DNA from: Fictibacillus aquaticus
GTDB lineage: Bacteria > Bacillota > Bacilli > Bacillales > Fictibacillaceae
DNA length: 64,000 nt
NCBI RefSeq assembly: GCF_002245695.1
Contig: NZ_NOII01000003.1
Span: forward strand, 62,001-126,000
Direction: 5' to 3'
Shown here: positions 55,386 to 64,000 of the stretch, piece after piece
How positions within the stretch are numbered: position 1 is the stretch's first letter
Layout: each line of letters begins with the position of its first letter
Notes under the pieces: generated by a model
What the model was told of the DNA's origin: nothing
Seen by the model: only the letters and a program-made list of their open reading frames with translations
The model's database searches: none
Made by a program: the position numbers and the translations under genes

Positions 55386-55559
55386 TTATTCAGCAGCTCT
55401 GTCTGCGTGCTTCAACAGTTTTTTAGGCGGACGGCAGATCTCGCAGTCACAGTTAAAAAAGGAATGGTGCGGGGAAGCAATGCAGCATTCCCGGCCTTTT
55501 TCAATAGGCGGACACGTGCACTCGCGGCTTGAAAAACCGCATTGCGGGCAGTCACTCAA
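55386..55559 (-). CDS. Small Cys-rich protein (57 aa), probable metal-binding or spore-coat protein
   Basis: A TTG start at 55559 follows AAGGGGGTGA at good spacing. Nine of 57 residues are cysteine, in the groups CPQC, ECTC, ECC and CDCEIC, and the C-terminus is basic (PPKKLLKHADRAAE). This could be a zinc-binding protein or a disulfide-linked spore-coat component. A sigma-K-like promoter (55590-55616) lies just upstream. It is divergent from the giant repeat gene. I do not know a named family. Confidence 0.7.
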   Translation of the reverse strand: MSDCPQCGFSSRECTCPPIEKGRECCIASPHHSFFNCDCEICRPPKKLLKHADRAAE

Positions 55560-55589
55560 TCATTCTCACCCCCTTGAAACAGCATGTTT

Positions 55590-55616
55590 TATAGTATGAG
55601 AAATGACATTGAAGGT
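55590..55616 (-). promoter_or_regulatory. Sigma-K-like promoter of the Cys-rich gene
   Basis: On the minus strand AC (55615-55616), 16 bases, then CATACTATA (55590-55598) fits the mother-cell sigma-K consensus AC-N16/17-CATANNNTA. The start point would fall about 25 bases before the gene. Confidence 0.55.
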
Positions 55617-55754
55617 TCTTTTCATGCTTGAAAAAAGGCTATATTCAAGTGCCGGTCACAAATTTTCGAACTTAATAAAGAAACGGTCATTTTAACGGGG
55701 GTGTCCTGAGTATATTAGATGGATTGAATTCCCATTTTTGTCGGAGGTGTTGGG

Positions 55755-58700
55755 ATGGCTTTTCCCTCTAATGACCAATTTACGGCGATTACGGTAGGAG
55801 GTGTGCCCTACGCTGATGTGATCAATGACATCAGTCCAGCAGGAACAGATATTGTAGGGAGTGCCAGCTTTCCATCGTTTTATTTTGCGTATGATGAAAT
55901 TAACGTTTATTTCCGCATGCGCGTAAAATCTGATCCGAGAAACAATGCGAAAACAGCATTCACTAATTTTGCATGGGGAGTACTGCTCAATACTACTGGG
56001 GTGCCGGGTACATATGACTGGCTGCTCGCGGTCAACGGTCTGAACAAGCGTGTTAACCTGGTTAAAAACACTATCATTGAAGTCAACTCATGGAACGATC
56101 CTGCAGAAGGTACGAACGGGAGAGGGGAGCCGAATTATTCCCGTTCTATTATCAATTTTGATGTAGCCCGTGTTCTGCAGGCCGATTCCACTCTTGGAAG
56201 CACGCAGAACTATTTTATTGATTTTCTCATTCCAGCCTCTACGCTGTTTTCTTTTTTAGGAATTAACGCATTAAGCCAGGTTCGAATGGTGGCATTTACA
56301 TCGGCAAATAACAACAACTACAACAAGGACTCGCTGAGAACATCAGAGGGCTTTCAGTTTTCAGCAGCGCTATCCACCCCTGCGACGATAAATTCAGGAA
56401 ATGTTAGAGCGAATCTCCAAGTTGCAAAAACGCTGCTTACCGGTCCGACGACACCGGCCGCGGGGCAGATCGGCGAATGGACAGGAAGAATTACGTTAAC
56501 AAATACCGGTAAGAGCACGGCGACTCTTATTAATGTGACAGATATTGTTTCATTGGACGTAGTTTCTCAGTTTACGGTTATGAATGTTTCACAAGGAACA
56601 ACCGCTTATAACGCAGCAACGAAAACATTGACATGGTCGGTCGGAAACATCGCGCGGGGAGCGAGTGCGATCCTTGATTTCGGAGAGAACGGTATATTTT
56701 ACACACCAGGAAACAGGGTGCTGAATACGGCGCGGGCAACAGGGATTGACAGCTTTACGGGAGCGGATCTTACACCTGTATCGGCAAGCATTTCTGTTAA
56801 TGTTCAAGCGGCGGGAGGAGCAGCTGGTACCGTGCTCGACAGCTCGAACGGCCAGCCGGTAGCCGGCGCACAGGTCCGTCTGCTTTCAGGTGCAACGCCT
56901 GTTGCGGTGACTTCCACCGATGCGTTCGGAAAATATAGCATTACCAATATTGCATCAGGCACGTATATTCTTGAATTTTCAAAAGCTAACTACACGACTC
57001 TTGCACAAGGGGTTCTAATAGAATCTGATACCATTACGATCGTCAATCCAGTATTAGTTGCCTTACCTGGAACACTGCAGGGAACCGTCACTGCAAGCGG
57101 AGGCGGGGGGGTTAACGGTGCTGCTGTTCTGTTGTCAGATAGCTTAGGGACTGTTGTGGCACAGGCGGTAACTTCTCCTGAAGGAACGTACTCCATTTCG
57201 GGCATTATACCGGGTCATTACACGCTCACGGTTTCGGCTGATGGATATCAGTCAGTAACAATCGGTCAAAATGTTCCATCAAATCAGGTGACAACAGCTG
57301 ATTTTGTACTTCAGTCAAACCCGGGAACTGTCACGGGAACCGTTACAGGAAGCGGAGCGCCTTTGGCTAACGCGTTCGTTGAGGCATTGAATGCTACCGG
57401 TATTGTTGTTTCTTCTATATTAACGGATGGAGCAGGGCAATATTCTATCAGCCGTCTTTCAGCAGGGTCCTACAGGCTGAGGGTCAGTGCACCATCCCAT
57501 CAGACATTTATCGTCGGTTTTTCGATTGCTGAAGGAGAGACGGCCACCGTAGATGTTAATTTGCTCGCGAGTCCTGGTTCCATTACAGGAACGGTTATTG
57601 ATGAAGATACAGGTGCACCGATTGAAGGAGCGAGCCTGAAGGTTGTAAACAGTTCAGGAATAACGGATGCAACGGTACTAACTGACGTTAACGGCCAATA
57701 TACGGTAAATTCCCTTGCTCCAGGAAACTATGTAATCACATTTTACTCTGACGGTCATGGTACAAAAACGGTCGGGGCATACGTGCAGTCTAATCTGCCG
57801 ACGACAGTGAACGTATCGCTCAAAAGGCTGGCAGGGGTTTTGACAGGCATCGTATCCTCAGGGGGTTCTGCCATAAGCGGGTCAACTGTAGACGTTGTAC
57901 TGAACAACATCGTAGTGGCCAAAACACTGACAGATGAAAATGGAAGCTACACGATCAGCGGCCTGTCACCTGAACGCTATACCGTTATTTTTAATGCAGA
58001 AGGATATTCACCTGTAACACTTGGGGCTGTTATTCAAGATAATGAAACAACGGTAGTCAATGCTGATTTGCAGCTAACATTCGGTTCACTATCAGGCAAC
58101 GTTCAGGACAATGAAGGAAATGTGCTGGCCGGCGCTGTTGTTCTCGTGAAAAATGCAGACTCAGATGTCCTAATATCGCGTGTGGTAACTGATACAAACG
58201 GTGACTTTAACATTGGGGAACTGCTGCCGGGCAGTTACAACGTTATAGCGAATATAGATAATTATCAGACCGGTTTAATCGGAGCCATCATTATTGCAGG
58301 AGAAACATCAACTGTAAACTTTACTTTGGCTCCAGATCCGGCTGGCATTACGGGGCTTGTCATTAATGAGGAAACGAGTCAGCCTATATCAGGCGCTTCC
58401 ATTGAAATTCAGCTTCTCGATTCAAACGGAGTTATTGTAAGATCAACATTTACAGATACAGATGGCAGCTTTATCGTCGAGTTTTTAATGCCGGGCACGT
58501 ATACGATCATTGTGAGCAGCGAAGGCTTTCAGGCTTCATCTGCTTCCATTCAATTAACGCCGGGAAGTGTATCTTTTATCACGATTACATTAACACCAGC
58601 ACCAGGGTTTGTGTCTGGATTGGTGGCTGACAGCTTGACTGGCCTCCCGATTGCTGGAGCAACCGTTAATATCAGCAACTCTTTGGGTTCTTTTGTGGAT

Positions 58701-61700
58701 TCAGCGGTCACGAGTACAGATGGAACATTTATTTCACACGGTCTTTCAGGAGGCTTTTACACACTTGCTTCAGTAGCTCCTGGATTTGAAACAAACGTAG
58801 TCGGCGTACTCGTTCCTGCTGGACTAACCAAGTTTGTAAATATAGAACTAGCTCCAAATCCGGGGGGCGTTTCAGGAACGGTCACACCGGCAGTGGAGGG
58901 GACAGTGCTGCAGCTTTACACGAGTGATAACCAGTTTATTAATACAGTAGCTGCGACACCTGAGGGAGCGTTTTTATTCCAAAGTCTTGCACCGGGAAAT
59001 TATTTTGTAAAAGCGGTGGCTGCTAATTATTCGGTTGGCTGTGCGGGTGCTTTCGTTGTTTCTAATCAAACAACGAACATCACTCTTACAATGCAGCCAA
59101 ATCCAGGCTCAGTGAGCGGAACAATTTTCTCCGATTTAGGGGATCCGGTGGAAAATGCCACTATATCTTTGCTCGATGCAAACGAGACGCCGATTGGAAG
59201 CAGTACAACGGATTTAGATGGCGGCTATATCGTCAGCAGTATTCCTCCAGGGTCATATGCTGTGGTTATTAGAGCAGGAGGATTTGCCAATGCGACCGGT
59301 ACAGTAGCTGTCGGTCCGGGGCAGACGGTTGCCGATTTAAATTTTCAGTTAGAGACGATTCGCGGTTCTATCTCTGGTTCGGTATCTGATTTTGCGACGG
59401 GAGCGGCAATACCAGGGGCGGTTGTGCTTATACGTGACAGCATCGGAATTATTATCCGTTTTACATCGACGGATCAATTCGGAAACTATTTGCTGCGTAA
59501 TTTTGTTCCAGGATCTTATTCGGTCACGTCCTCTGCTCAAAGTTATTCAACTGAAATTACGGGTGTGATCGTACAAAGCGGCGAGACGGCAGGAGCTGAT
59601 CTGCGGTTAAGGAGTACGGTAGGAACGATTGCCGGACAGATTACAAATGAAAACGGAGATCCTCTTGGCGGAGACAATATTCAATTAAAACTGTTTGGTT
59701 CAAACGGCGAGGTTCTTCAAGCATTGATCGCTCAGACAGACGGGTCCTTTCAGATACCTGATTTGGCAGAAGGAACGTATTTTGTCAGCGCGGACTTGGC
59801 GGGATATTCGCCGAACTTAGGGGCAGTCATTGTCACCGCTGGAGCGGTCAGCACGATTAATATCCCGCTGTCGCTTATCGTCACGACGCTGACAGGAAGC
59901 GTGACGGATTCGGCGACAGGAGCACCAATAGCGGGAACGGCAGTATCCGTTTCATTGACTACAAACACAGGTATGTTTATTGCGAAGCAGTTTCCGGGAA
60001 CAGATGGCACCTTCACGTTTGGCTCAATAGCGCCCGGTTTGTATTTGCTGAATGTAAATGCAGAAGGGTACGGAAACGAAGTCATTACAGTCACTGTGCC
60101 TGAAACAGGGTTTAATATTGCTGTTTCATTGACACAGAATCCGGGTGCAGTAACGGGATTTGTGACGAATCAGCTGACAGGAGAACCGCTGTCTAATGCT
60201 ATCATCCAAGTGATTGAGTTAGGCAAGCCGGTGGATTTAACAGGAGTAACAGACAGCTTCGGCCAGTTTGTGTTTTCTAATTTAACGCCGGATTCATACC
60301 GTGCAATCGTGAGTGCAGACGGTTTTTCCAGCCAGAGTGCTACGTTTACCATTTTCCCTGATCAGACGGTATCCTTAAGCTTTATCTTAACGCCAGAGCC
60401 TGGAAATGTGGCCGGTACAGTTACAGATGCTGTCACGGGGAATCCAATTCGCCAGGTAATGATACAGGTCCGTTATTTATCGCCGACAGGTCCAGTTATC
60501 GCAACGACTCTGACCGATGACCAAGGAAACTATATAACGCAAGGTGTGTATTCAGGAATTTACACGGTTATTGCTTTTACAGATGACGGATATGGTTCAT
60601 CCAGTGCTTCTGTTCAAGTTCCGGCAAACGGAACAGCAGTCTTGAACTTTACGCTGCAGCCAGATCCTTCAACGGTTCAGGGAATCGTAACCTCCGCTTT
60701 GACAGGCGAGCCGCTCGCCAATGTGGCTGTCACGTTATTAGACGTTTACGGATTTACGGTGCGTGTGGTGAACACGGACGGTAATGGTTTTTATAGAATT
60801 ATAGGATTTACGGAAGGGCAATATCTTGTGACCGCGATTGTTCCTGATTATCAAAGATTAAGAGTGGCGATTTCTCCTGTACCTGGAGAGACGGTCACGG
60901 CTGATCTCGCATTAGCTCCGGATCCAGGAAATATAGCCGGTGTCATATTAGATGAACAGACGCTTGCACCGCTCGTTGGGGCGCAGATCGAAGTGTATGC
61001 GCCAGGCGCAGTGACACCTATTGCCAGAAGAACCACAGGTGCGGGCGGGAATTTTCTGATCGAAGGTGTTGCACCAAGGTCCTACACGATTAATGCGTAT
61101 CAGCTGAACTACAGCATCCGCTCCACAGGAGTAATTGTGCAGTCGAACGAGACGGCGAATGTACAGCTGACCTTAATACCTGAACCAGCTTCTGTTGCAG
61201 GTACGGTCACGGATAATAACGGGGCGCCGCTGTCTAATGCGAGCGTCCGAGTGGTGGATGAAACCGACCTTGAGATCGGAAATGGCATAACCGATAATAA
61301 CGGGAACTATGTGATTGGAAACCTGCCTGCAGGGGCTTATACGGTTATCGTTGGCGCACGGGACTTCTCATCTGCTACGACAGGAATATCGCTGCAGCCG
61401 GGTCAAGAGCTTACAGGTCTTGCGTTCGCCTTGGATCCATTGGGAGGGCTTATTTCAGGAAGTGTAGTAAACGCAAATACGGGAGATGGTTTGCCGGGCA
61501 TATTGATTTCCTTTTACACGCCAGAGGGCATTCCGGTAATTTCAACGAACACGGATACAGCAGGGAATTTTACATCGATCTTGCTGCCGCCTGGAACATA
61601 CACAGTGATTGCGAGCTCTCCTTATTTTGTTCAAGATCAAACAGGGGTCATAATCCTGCCAAATCAGACAGCGGCCGTATCGTTCGCGCTCGCTGAGGTC

Positions 61701-64000
61701 GGCGGCTCTATTTTCGGAACTGTGGTTGATTTGGGGGGCATACCAATTACGGGTACATCGATTTCCGTCAGGCTTCTAAATGTTAATGGCGTATTGCTGC
61801 AATCGTTAAATGCTCTTTCAGATGGAACCTTTGCGTTTCCTAATCTGGCAGCTGGAAGTTATCAAGTAAATATCATCGCGGAAGGCTACCAGTCTGCAAC
61901 AGTAGGTGCTATCGTAGTGAATGGCGAGGTTTCTGAGCTAACCGTTCCTCTAGCGCCGGAACAAGGGTCCATTTCTGGTGTCGTGACGGATGAGATTACT
62001 GGATTGCCTGTATCGGGCAGTTTTATTGAAGTTACAGATGCGAACGGAGTGCTTGCGGCAACCATTACTAGTGACCAAGATGGAGCGTTCAGGATCGACA
62101 ATCTGCTGACAGGTCCGTTAAATGTCAGAGCAACAGCACGCAGCTATGGTTCTGCTACAGTCGGGGTTATTGTAAACGCCATGTCTGTTTCAACTGTTGA
62201 GCTTTCCTTGCCGCCTGACCCTGGCAGTATTGCTGGAACGGTTACAAGACCTGACGGCACACCAGCCGGTAATACGACAATAAAGATAGTCGATAGGAAA
62301 AATACAACTATTACATCGGTTATTACAGATGAAGATGGATCTTACGAGGTAGATGACCTTGATGAAGGACAGTACACGATTACAGCAAACAATACGAATT
62401 CCGGCAGTGGGATCGGCAGCGGAATTGTTCTGCCGGATATGGAAACTGATGTAGATATTATATTAATTCCTGAAGGTGGAGTGGTGGAAGGAAATGTGAC
62501 CAGCCGATCAACGGGTGAGCCGCTGATTGGAGCTTCGGTCGAGTTAAGGTCTGTATCTCCGTTTGGCCCTGTAATTGTTACAGCGCTGACAAACAGCACC
62601 GGCAGCTATCGTTTTGACTTTGTTTCAACAGGCACGTACGCCATCGTTGTAACTAAAGAGAATTATGGATCTGAAATTGGATCTGTGCTCATTGAGAACG
62701 GTGTCACGTATTCCCGTGATTTTGCGCTGACTCCGCTGCCTTCTAACGTTACAGGTGCCATCACAGCGAGGATTCCAAGCGTTCAAGCGGAGTCAGATAG
62801 AGTTTCAGCAGCAGCTGATATAATCATTCCGCTCGTTAACACGGCTGTTCGTTTAATAGATGAGAACGGTGCGGAAATTGCTGCAGTGCAGACGAATGAG
62901 GAAGGAACATACTTGGTTGAGAACTTTGCTGCCGGAATTTATTCCTTAAACACATTCAATGTAGATTATGAAACAAACAACATTGGCTTTTCGGTAAATC
63001 CTGGCCAGACTCAAATCGTAAATATTGAGCTCGTTGCTCTTCCTGGCACGCTGACAGGAACGATTGTTGATCTGCAGACAGGGCTGCCGATTGCCGGCGC
63101 GATTGTTCAGCTTGTTTTCGGAGCGAGTTTGCAGCCAGCGGGGCGTGGGGTGACGGACAACGCAGGCATTTACACCATTTTAGGATTGTCGCCTGGTTCG
63201 TATTCTCAAACGATGACAACGCCTAACTACAGCACGTTTACATCTGGAGCAAACATTTCGGCTAACGCAACGACTACTGTTGACGGGTTTTTACAGGGTG
63301 ATCCTGGTGTTGTCAGCGGGACCGTATCCGGCCCTGGCGGCGGTATTGGTGGAGCAGGTGTTAAAGTAATCGACGTGAACGGAACGGTTATCGGTTCTGC
63401 TGTTACAAATAACGACGGTACGTATTTTATTGGCAACCTGCCGGAAGGAACATTTGCGGTTACAGTAACGGCCCCTGACTTTTCAAGCGGTACACAGGGA
63501 GTAACGGTTGGACCAGGACAGACAGCGGATGTTTCCTTCGTTCTAACGCCTGATTCCGGCTCAATAACGGGATCAGTCATAGATGAAAACGGCGTACCGC
63601 TTGCTGGAGCGGTTGTGAATGTGCTGCTAAATGATGTCATTATTGCTTCAGCTGTTACAGATTTAAGCGGCGGCTATACATTTAGAGATTTGCTTCCAAA
63701 CACCTACCAAGTCACTGCAAATCTATCTGGCTATGGGATAACATCAGTTGGAGCGATCGTAACAAGCAATGCTGCAGCGGCGGCCAGCCTTACATTAACT
63801 ACGTTGTTTGGAAGCATTGCTGGGACGGTAACAGATGCAGGCGGTTCACCGATAACGGGCAGAAGCATTCAGATCAATCTCTACGACCAGAATAATAGCT
63901 TAATAACGACCGTTCTCGCCCAGTCGGATGGAACGTATGTCATCCCGCAGGTCAGACAAGGAAGCTATGTTATTACGGTTACTGTAAGAGGCTTTAATCC
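55755..64000 (+). CDS. Giant surface-type protein with about 28 carboxypeptidase-regulatory-like repeats (3' end beyond window)
   Basis: The ORF starts at ATG 55755 behind CGGAGGTG and stays open to the window end, at least 2,748 codons. Residues 1-215 form a unique domain (AFPSNDQFTAITVGGVPYAD onward); about 216-353 look like a DUF11 domain (GRITLTNTGKSTATLINVTD). From about 354 come 28 repeats of roughly 86 residues of the pattern PGxhxGxVTDxxTGxPhxGAxV...GxYxhxxLxPGxYxVxVxAxGYxxxxxxhVxhxxGxTxxVxhxLxP, an immunoglobulin-like CarboxypepD-reg/Cna-B-type fold. No signal peptide or lipobox is visible at the N-terminus. That suits a protein placed on the spore from the mother cell, or export by a non-Sec route. 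Repeat 24 has a Ser/Ala-rich insertion (around 62780-62830), and one repeat has a rare Cys (59040). The wall-anchor region, if any, is outside the window. Confidence 0.9.
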   Translation, partial: MAFPSNDQFTAITVGGVPYADVINDISPAGTDIVGSASFPSFYFAYDEINVYFRMRVKSDPRNNAKTAFTNFAWGVLLNTTGVPGTYDWLLAVNGLNKRVNLVKNTIIEVNSWNDPAEGTNGRGEPNYSRSIINFDVARVLQADSTLGSTQNYFIDFLIPASTLFSFLGINALSQVRMVAFTSANNNNYNKDSLRTSEGFQFSAALSTPATINSGNVRANLQVAKTLLTGPTTPAAGQIGEWTGRITLTNTGKSTATLINVTDIVSLDVVSQFTVMNVSQGTTAYNAATKTLTWSVGNIARGASAILDFGENGIFYTPGNRVLNTARATGIDSFTGADLTPVSASISVNVQAAGGAAGTVLDSSNGQPVAGAQVRLLSGATPVAVTSTDAFGKYSITNIASGTYILEFSKANYTTLAQGVLIESDTITIVNPVLVALPGTLQGTVTASGGGGVNGAAVLLSDSLGTVVAQAVTSPEGTYSISGIIPGHYTLTVSADGYQSVTIGQNVPSNQVTTADFVLQSNPGTVTGTVTGSGAPLANAFVEALNATGIVVSSILTDGAGQYSISRLSAGSYRLRVSAPSHQTFIVGFSIAEGETATVDVNLLASPGSITGTVIDEDTGAPIEGASLKVVNSSGITDATVLTDVNGQYTVNSLAPGNYVITFYSDGHGTKTVGAYVQSNLPTTVNVSLKRLAGVLTGIVSSGGSAISGSTVDVVLNNIVVAKTLTDENGSYTISGLSPERYTVIFNAEGYSPVTLGAVIQDNETTVVNADLQLTFGSLSGNVQDNEGNVLAGAVVLVKNADSDVLISRVVTDTNGDFNIGELLPGSYNVIANIDNYQTGLIGAIIIAGETSTVNFTLAPDPAGITGLVINEETSQPISGASIEIQLLDSNGVIVRSTFTDTDGSFIVEFLMPGTYTIIVSSEGFQASSASIQLTPGSVSFITITLTPAPGFVSGLVADSLTGLPIAGATVNISNSLGSFVDSAVTSTDGTFISHGLSGGFYTLASVAPGFETNVVGVLVPAGLTKFVNIELAPNPGGVSGTVTPAVEGTVLQLYTSDNQFINTVAATPEGAFLFQSLAPGNYFVKAVAANYSVGCAGAFVVSNQTTNITLTMQPNPGSVSGTIFSDLGDPVENATISLLDANETPIGSSTTDLDGGYIVSSIPPGSYAVVIRAGGFANATGTVAVGPGQTVADLNFQLETIRGSISGSVSDFATGAAIPGAVVLIRDSIGIIIRFTSTDQFGNYLLRNFVPGSYSVTSSAQSYSTEITGVIVQSGETAGADLRLRSTVGTIAGQITNENGDPLGGDNIQLKLFGSNGEVLQALIAQTDGSFQIPDLAEGTYFVSADLAGYSPNLGAVIVTAGAVSTINIPLSLIVTTLTGSVTDSATGAPIAGTAVSVSLTTNTGMFIAKQFPGTDGTFTFGSIAPGLYLLNVNAEGYGNEVITVTVPETGFNIAVSLTQNPGAVTGFVTNQLTGEPLSNAIIQVIELGKPVDLTGVTDSFGQFVFSNLTPDSYRAIVSADGFSSQSATFTIFPDQTVSLSFILTPEPGNVAGTVTDAVTGNPIRQVMIQVRYLSPTGPVIATTLTDDQGNYITQGVYSGIYTVIAFTDDGYGSSSASVQVPANGTAVLNFTLQPDPSTVQGIVTSALTGEPLANVAVTLLDVYGFTVRVVNTDGNGFYRIIGFTEGQYLVTAIVPDYQRLRVAISPVPGETVTADLALAPDPGNIAGVILDEQTLAPLVGAQIEVYAPGAVTPIARRTTGAGGNFLIEGVAPRSYTINAYQLNYSIRSTGVIVQSNETANVQLTLIPEPASVAGTVTDNNGAPLSNASVRVVDETDLEIGNGITDNNGNYVIGNLPAGAYTVIVGARDFSSATTGISLQPGQELTGLAFALDPLGGLISGSVVNANTGDGLPGILISFYTPEGIPVISTNTDTAGNFTSILLPPGTYTVIASSPYFVQDQTGVIILPNQTAAVSFALAEVGGSIFGTVVDLGGIPITGTSISVRLLNVNGVLLQSLNALSDGTFAFPNLAAGSYQVNIIAEGYQSATVGAIVVNGEVSELTVPLAPEQGSISGVVTDEITGLPVSGSFIEVTDANGVLAATITSDQDGAFRIDNLLTGPLNVRATARSYGSATVGVIVNAMSVSTVELSLPPDPGSIAGTVTRPDGTPAGNTTIKIVDRKNTTITSVITDEDGSYEVDDLDEGQYTITANNTNSGSGIGSGIVLPDMETDVDIILIPEGGVVEGNVTSRSTGEPLIGASVELRSVSPFGPVIVTALTNSTGSYRFDFVSTGTYAIVVTKENYGSEIGSVLIENGVTYSRDFALTPLPSNVTGAITARIPSVQAESDRVSAAADIIIPLVNTAVRLIDENGAEIAAVQTNEEGTYLVENFAAGIYSLNTFNVDYETNNIGFSVNPGQTQIVNIELVALPGTLTGTIVDLQTGLPIAGAIVQLVFGASLQPAGRGVTDNAGIYTILGLSPGSYSQTMTTPNYSTFTSGANISANATTTVDGFLQGDPGVVSGTVSGPGGGIGGAGVKVIDVNGTVIGSAVTNNDGTYFIGNLPEGTFAVTVTAPDFSSGTQGVTVGPGQTADVSFVLTPDSGSITGSVIDENGVPLAGAVVNVLLNDVIIASAVTDLSGGYTFRDLLPNTYQVTANLSGYGITSVGAIVTSNAAAAASLTLTTLFGSIAGTVTDAGGSPITGRSIQINLYDQNNSLITTVLAQSDGTYVIPQVRQGSYVITVTVRGFN

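Noticed and set aside
55660-55754. Sigma-K promoter for the giant gene (AC-N16-CATTTTAAC)
   Set aside because: The -10-like part matches only partly, so I did not call it; the promoter of the giant gene remains unassigned.
56589-63640. Several leftward frames of 60-140 codons
   Set aside because: They are shadows of the giant + strand gene and lack ribosome binding sites and protein-like sequence.

Overview
The window looks like a chromosomal segment of an endospore-forming, low-to-moderate GC Bacillaceae, perhaps near Fictibacillus (that genus guess is from gene content and style only). Supporting signs are strong AGGAGG-type ribosome binding sites with many TTG/GTG starts, U-rich hairpin terminators, Bacillus-type Zur, PerR, GntR and CcpA sites, a glycine riboswitch ahead of an amino acid permease, and a sigma-K-like promoter.

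1-4.8 kb: the 3' end of an MHS-type MFS transporter, an ornithine cyclodeaminase family gene and a decayed second copy of it, several tiny ORFs, and an AT-rich pair encoding a two-helix membrane protein and a small basic protein. 4.8-9.7 kb: katG, a VOC protein, a DnaD-domain protein and an SRPBCC/ArsR pair with two matching operators. 9.9-13.4 kb: housekeeping and accessory enzymes (P-loop kinase, histidine phosphatase, two GNATs, a VanX-like dipeptidase). 13.4-16 kb: promoter, single glycine aptamer, terminators, CycA-like permease, then a nitroreductase. 16-20.6 kb: the ahpC-ahpF peroxidase operon with a PerR box, a methyltransferase, and a Zur-boxed COG0523 metallochaperone. 20.6-31.5 kb: mqo, a DUF4145 protein, a secreted endonuclease I, a FetAB-like ABC exporter whose ATPase has a damaged 5' end, lipoproteins, a Dph6-like ATPase and a soluble PAS chemoreceptor.

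31.5-35.8 kb: a non-coding array with a 21-nt period, then the gluconate operon gntR-gntK-gntP, read leftward behind a GntR operator and a cre site. 35.8-46 kb: a 48-bp perfect palindrome, an SDR gene, a 5'-truncated gene remnant, and a sigma-54 activator (CBS-CBS-PAS-PAS-AAA-HTH) followed by a near-consensus -24/-12 promoter. That promoter leads a five-gene acyl-CoA operon (ligase, dehydrogenase, thiolase, CoA-transferase, ligase). A second 21-nt-period array with a different core word follows the operon.

46-55.3 kb: quinone reductase, DUF421 protein, cysteine dioxygenase, SDR, phosphotransferase, a GGT-like enzyme, hydrolases and a GNAT. Four copies of a palindromic GGGGTACGGTACC element are scattered here; one of them encodes the C-terminus of the cysteine dioxygenase. 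55.4-64 kb: a 57-residue Cys-rich protein with a sigma-K-like promoter, divergent from a giant ORF that runs off the window. The giant ORF has an N-terminal domain, a DUF11-like domain and about 28 carboxypeptidase-regulatory-like repeats, with no signal peptide, and may be a spore-surface fibre.

The strongest candidates for something undescribed are the giant repeat protein with its Cys-rich neighbour, the two 21-nt-period arrays, and the GGGGTACGGTACC palindrome family.
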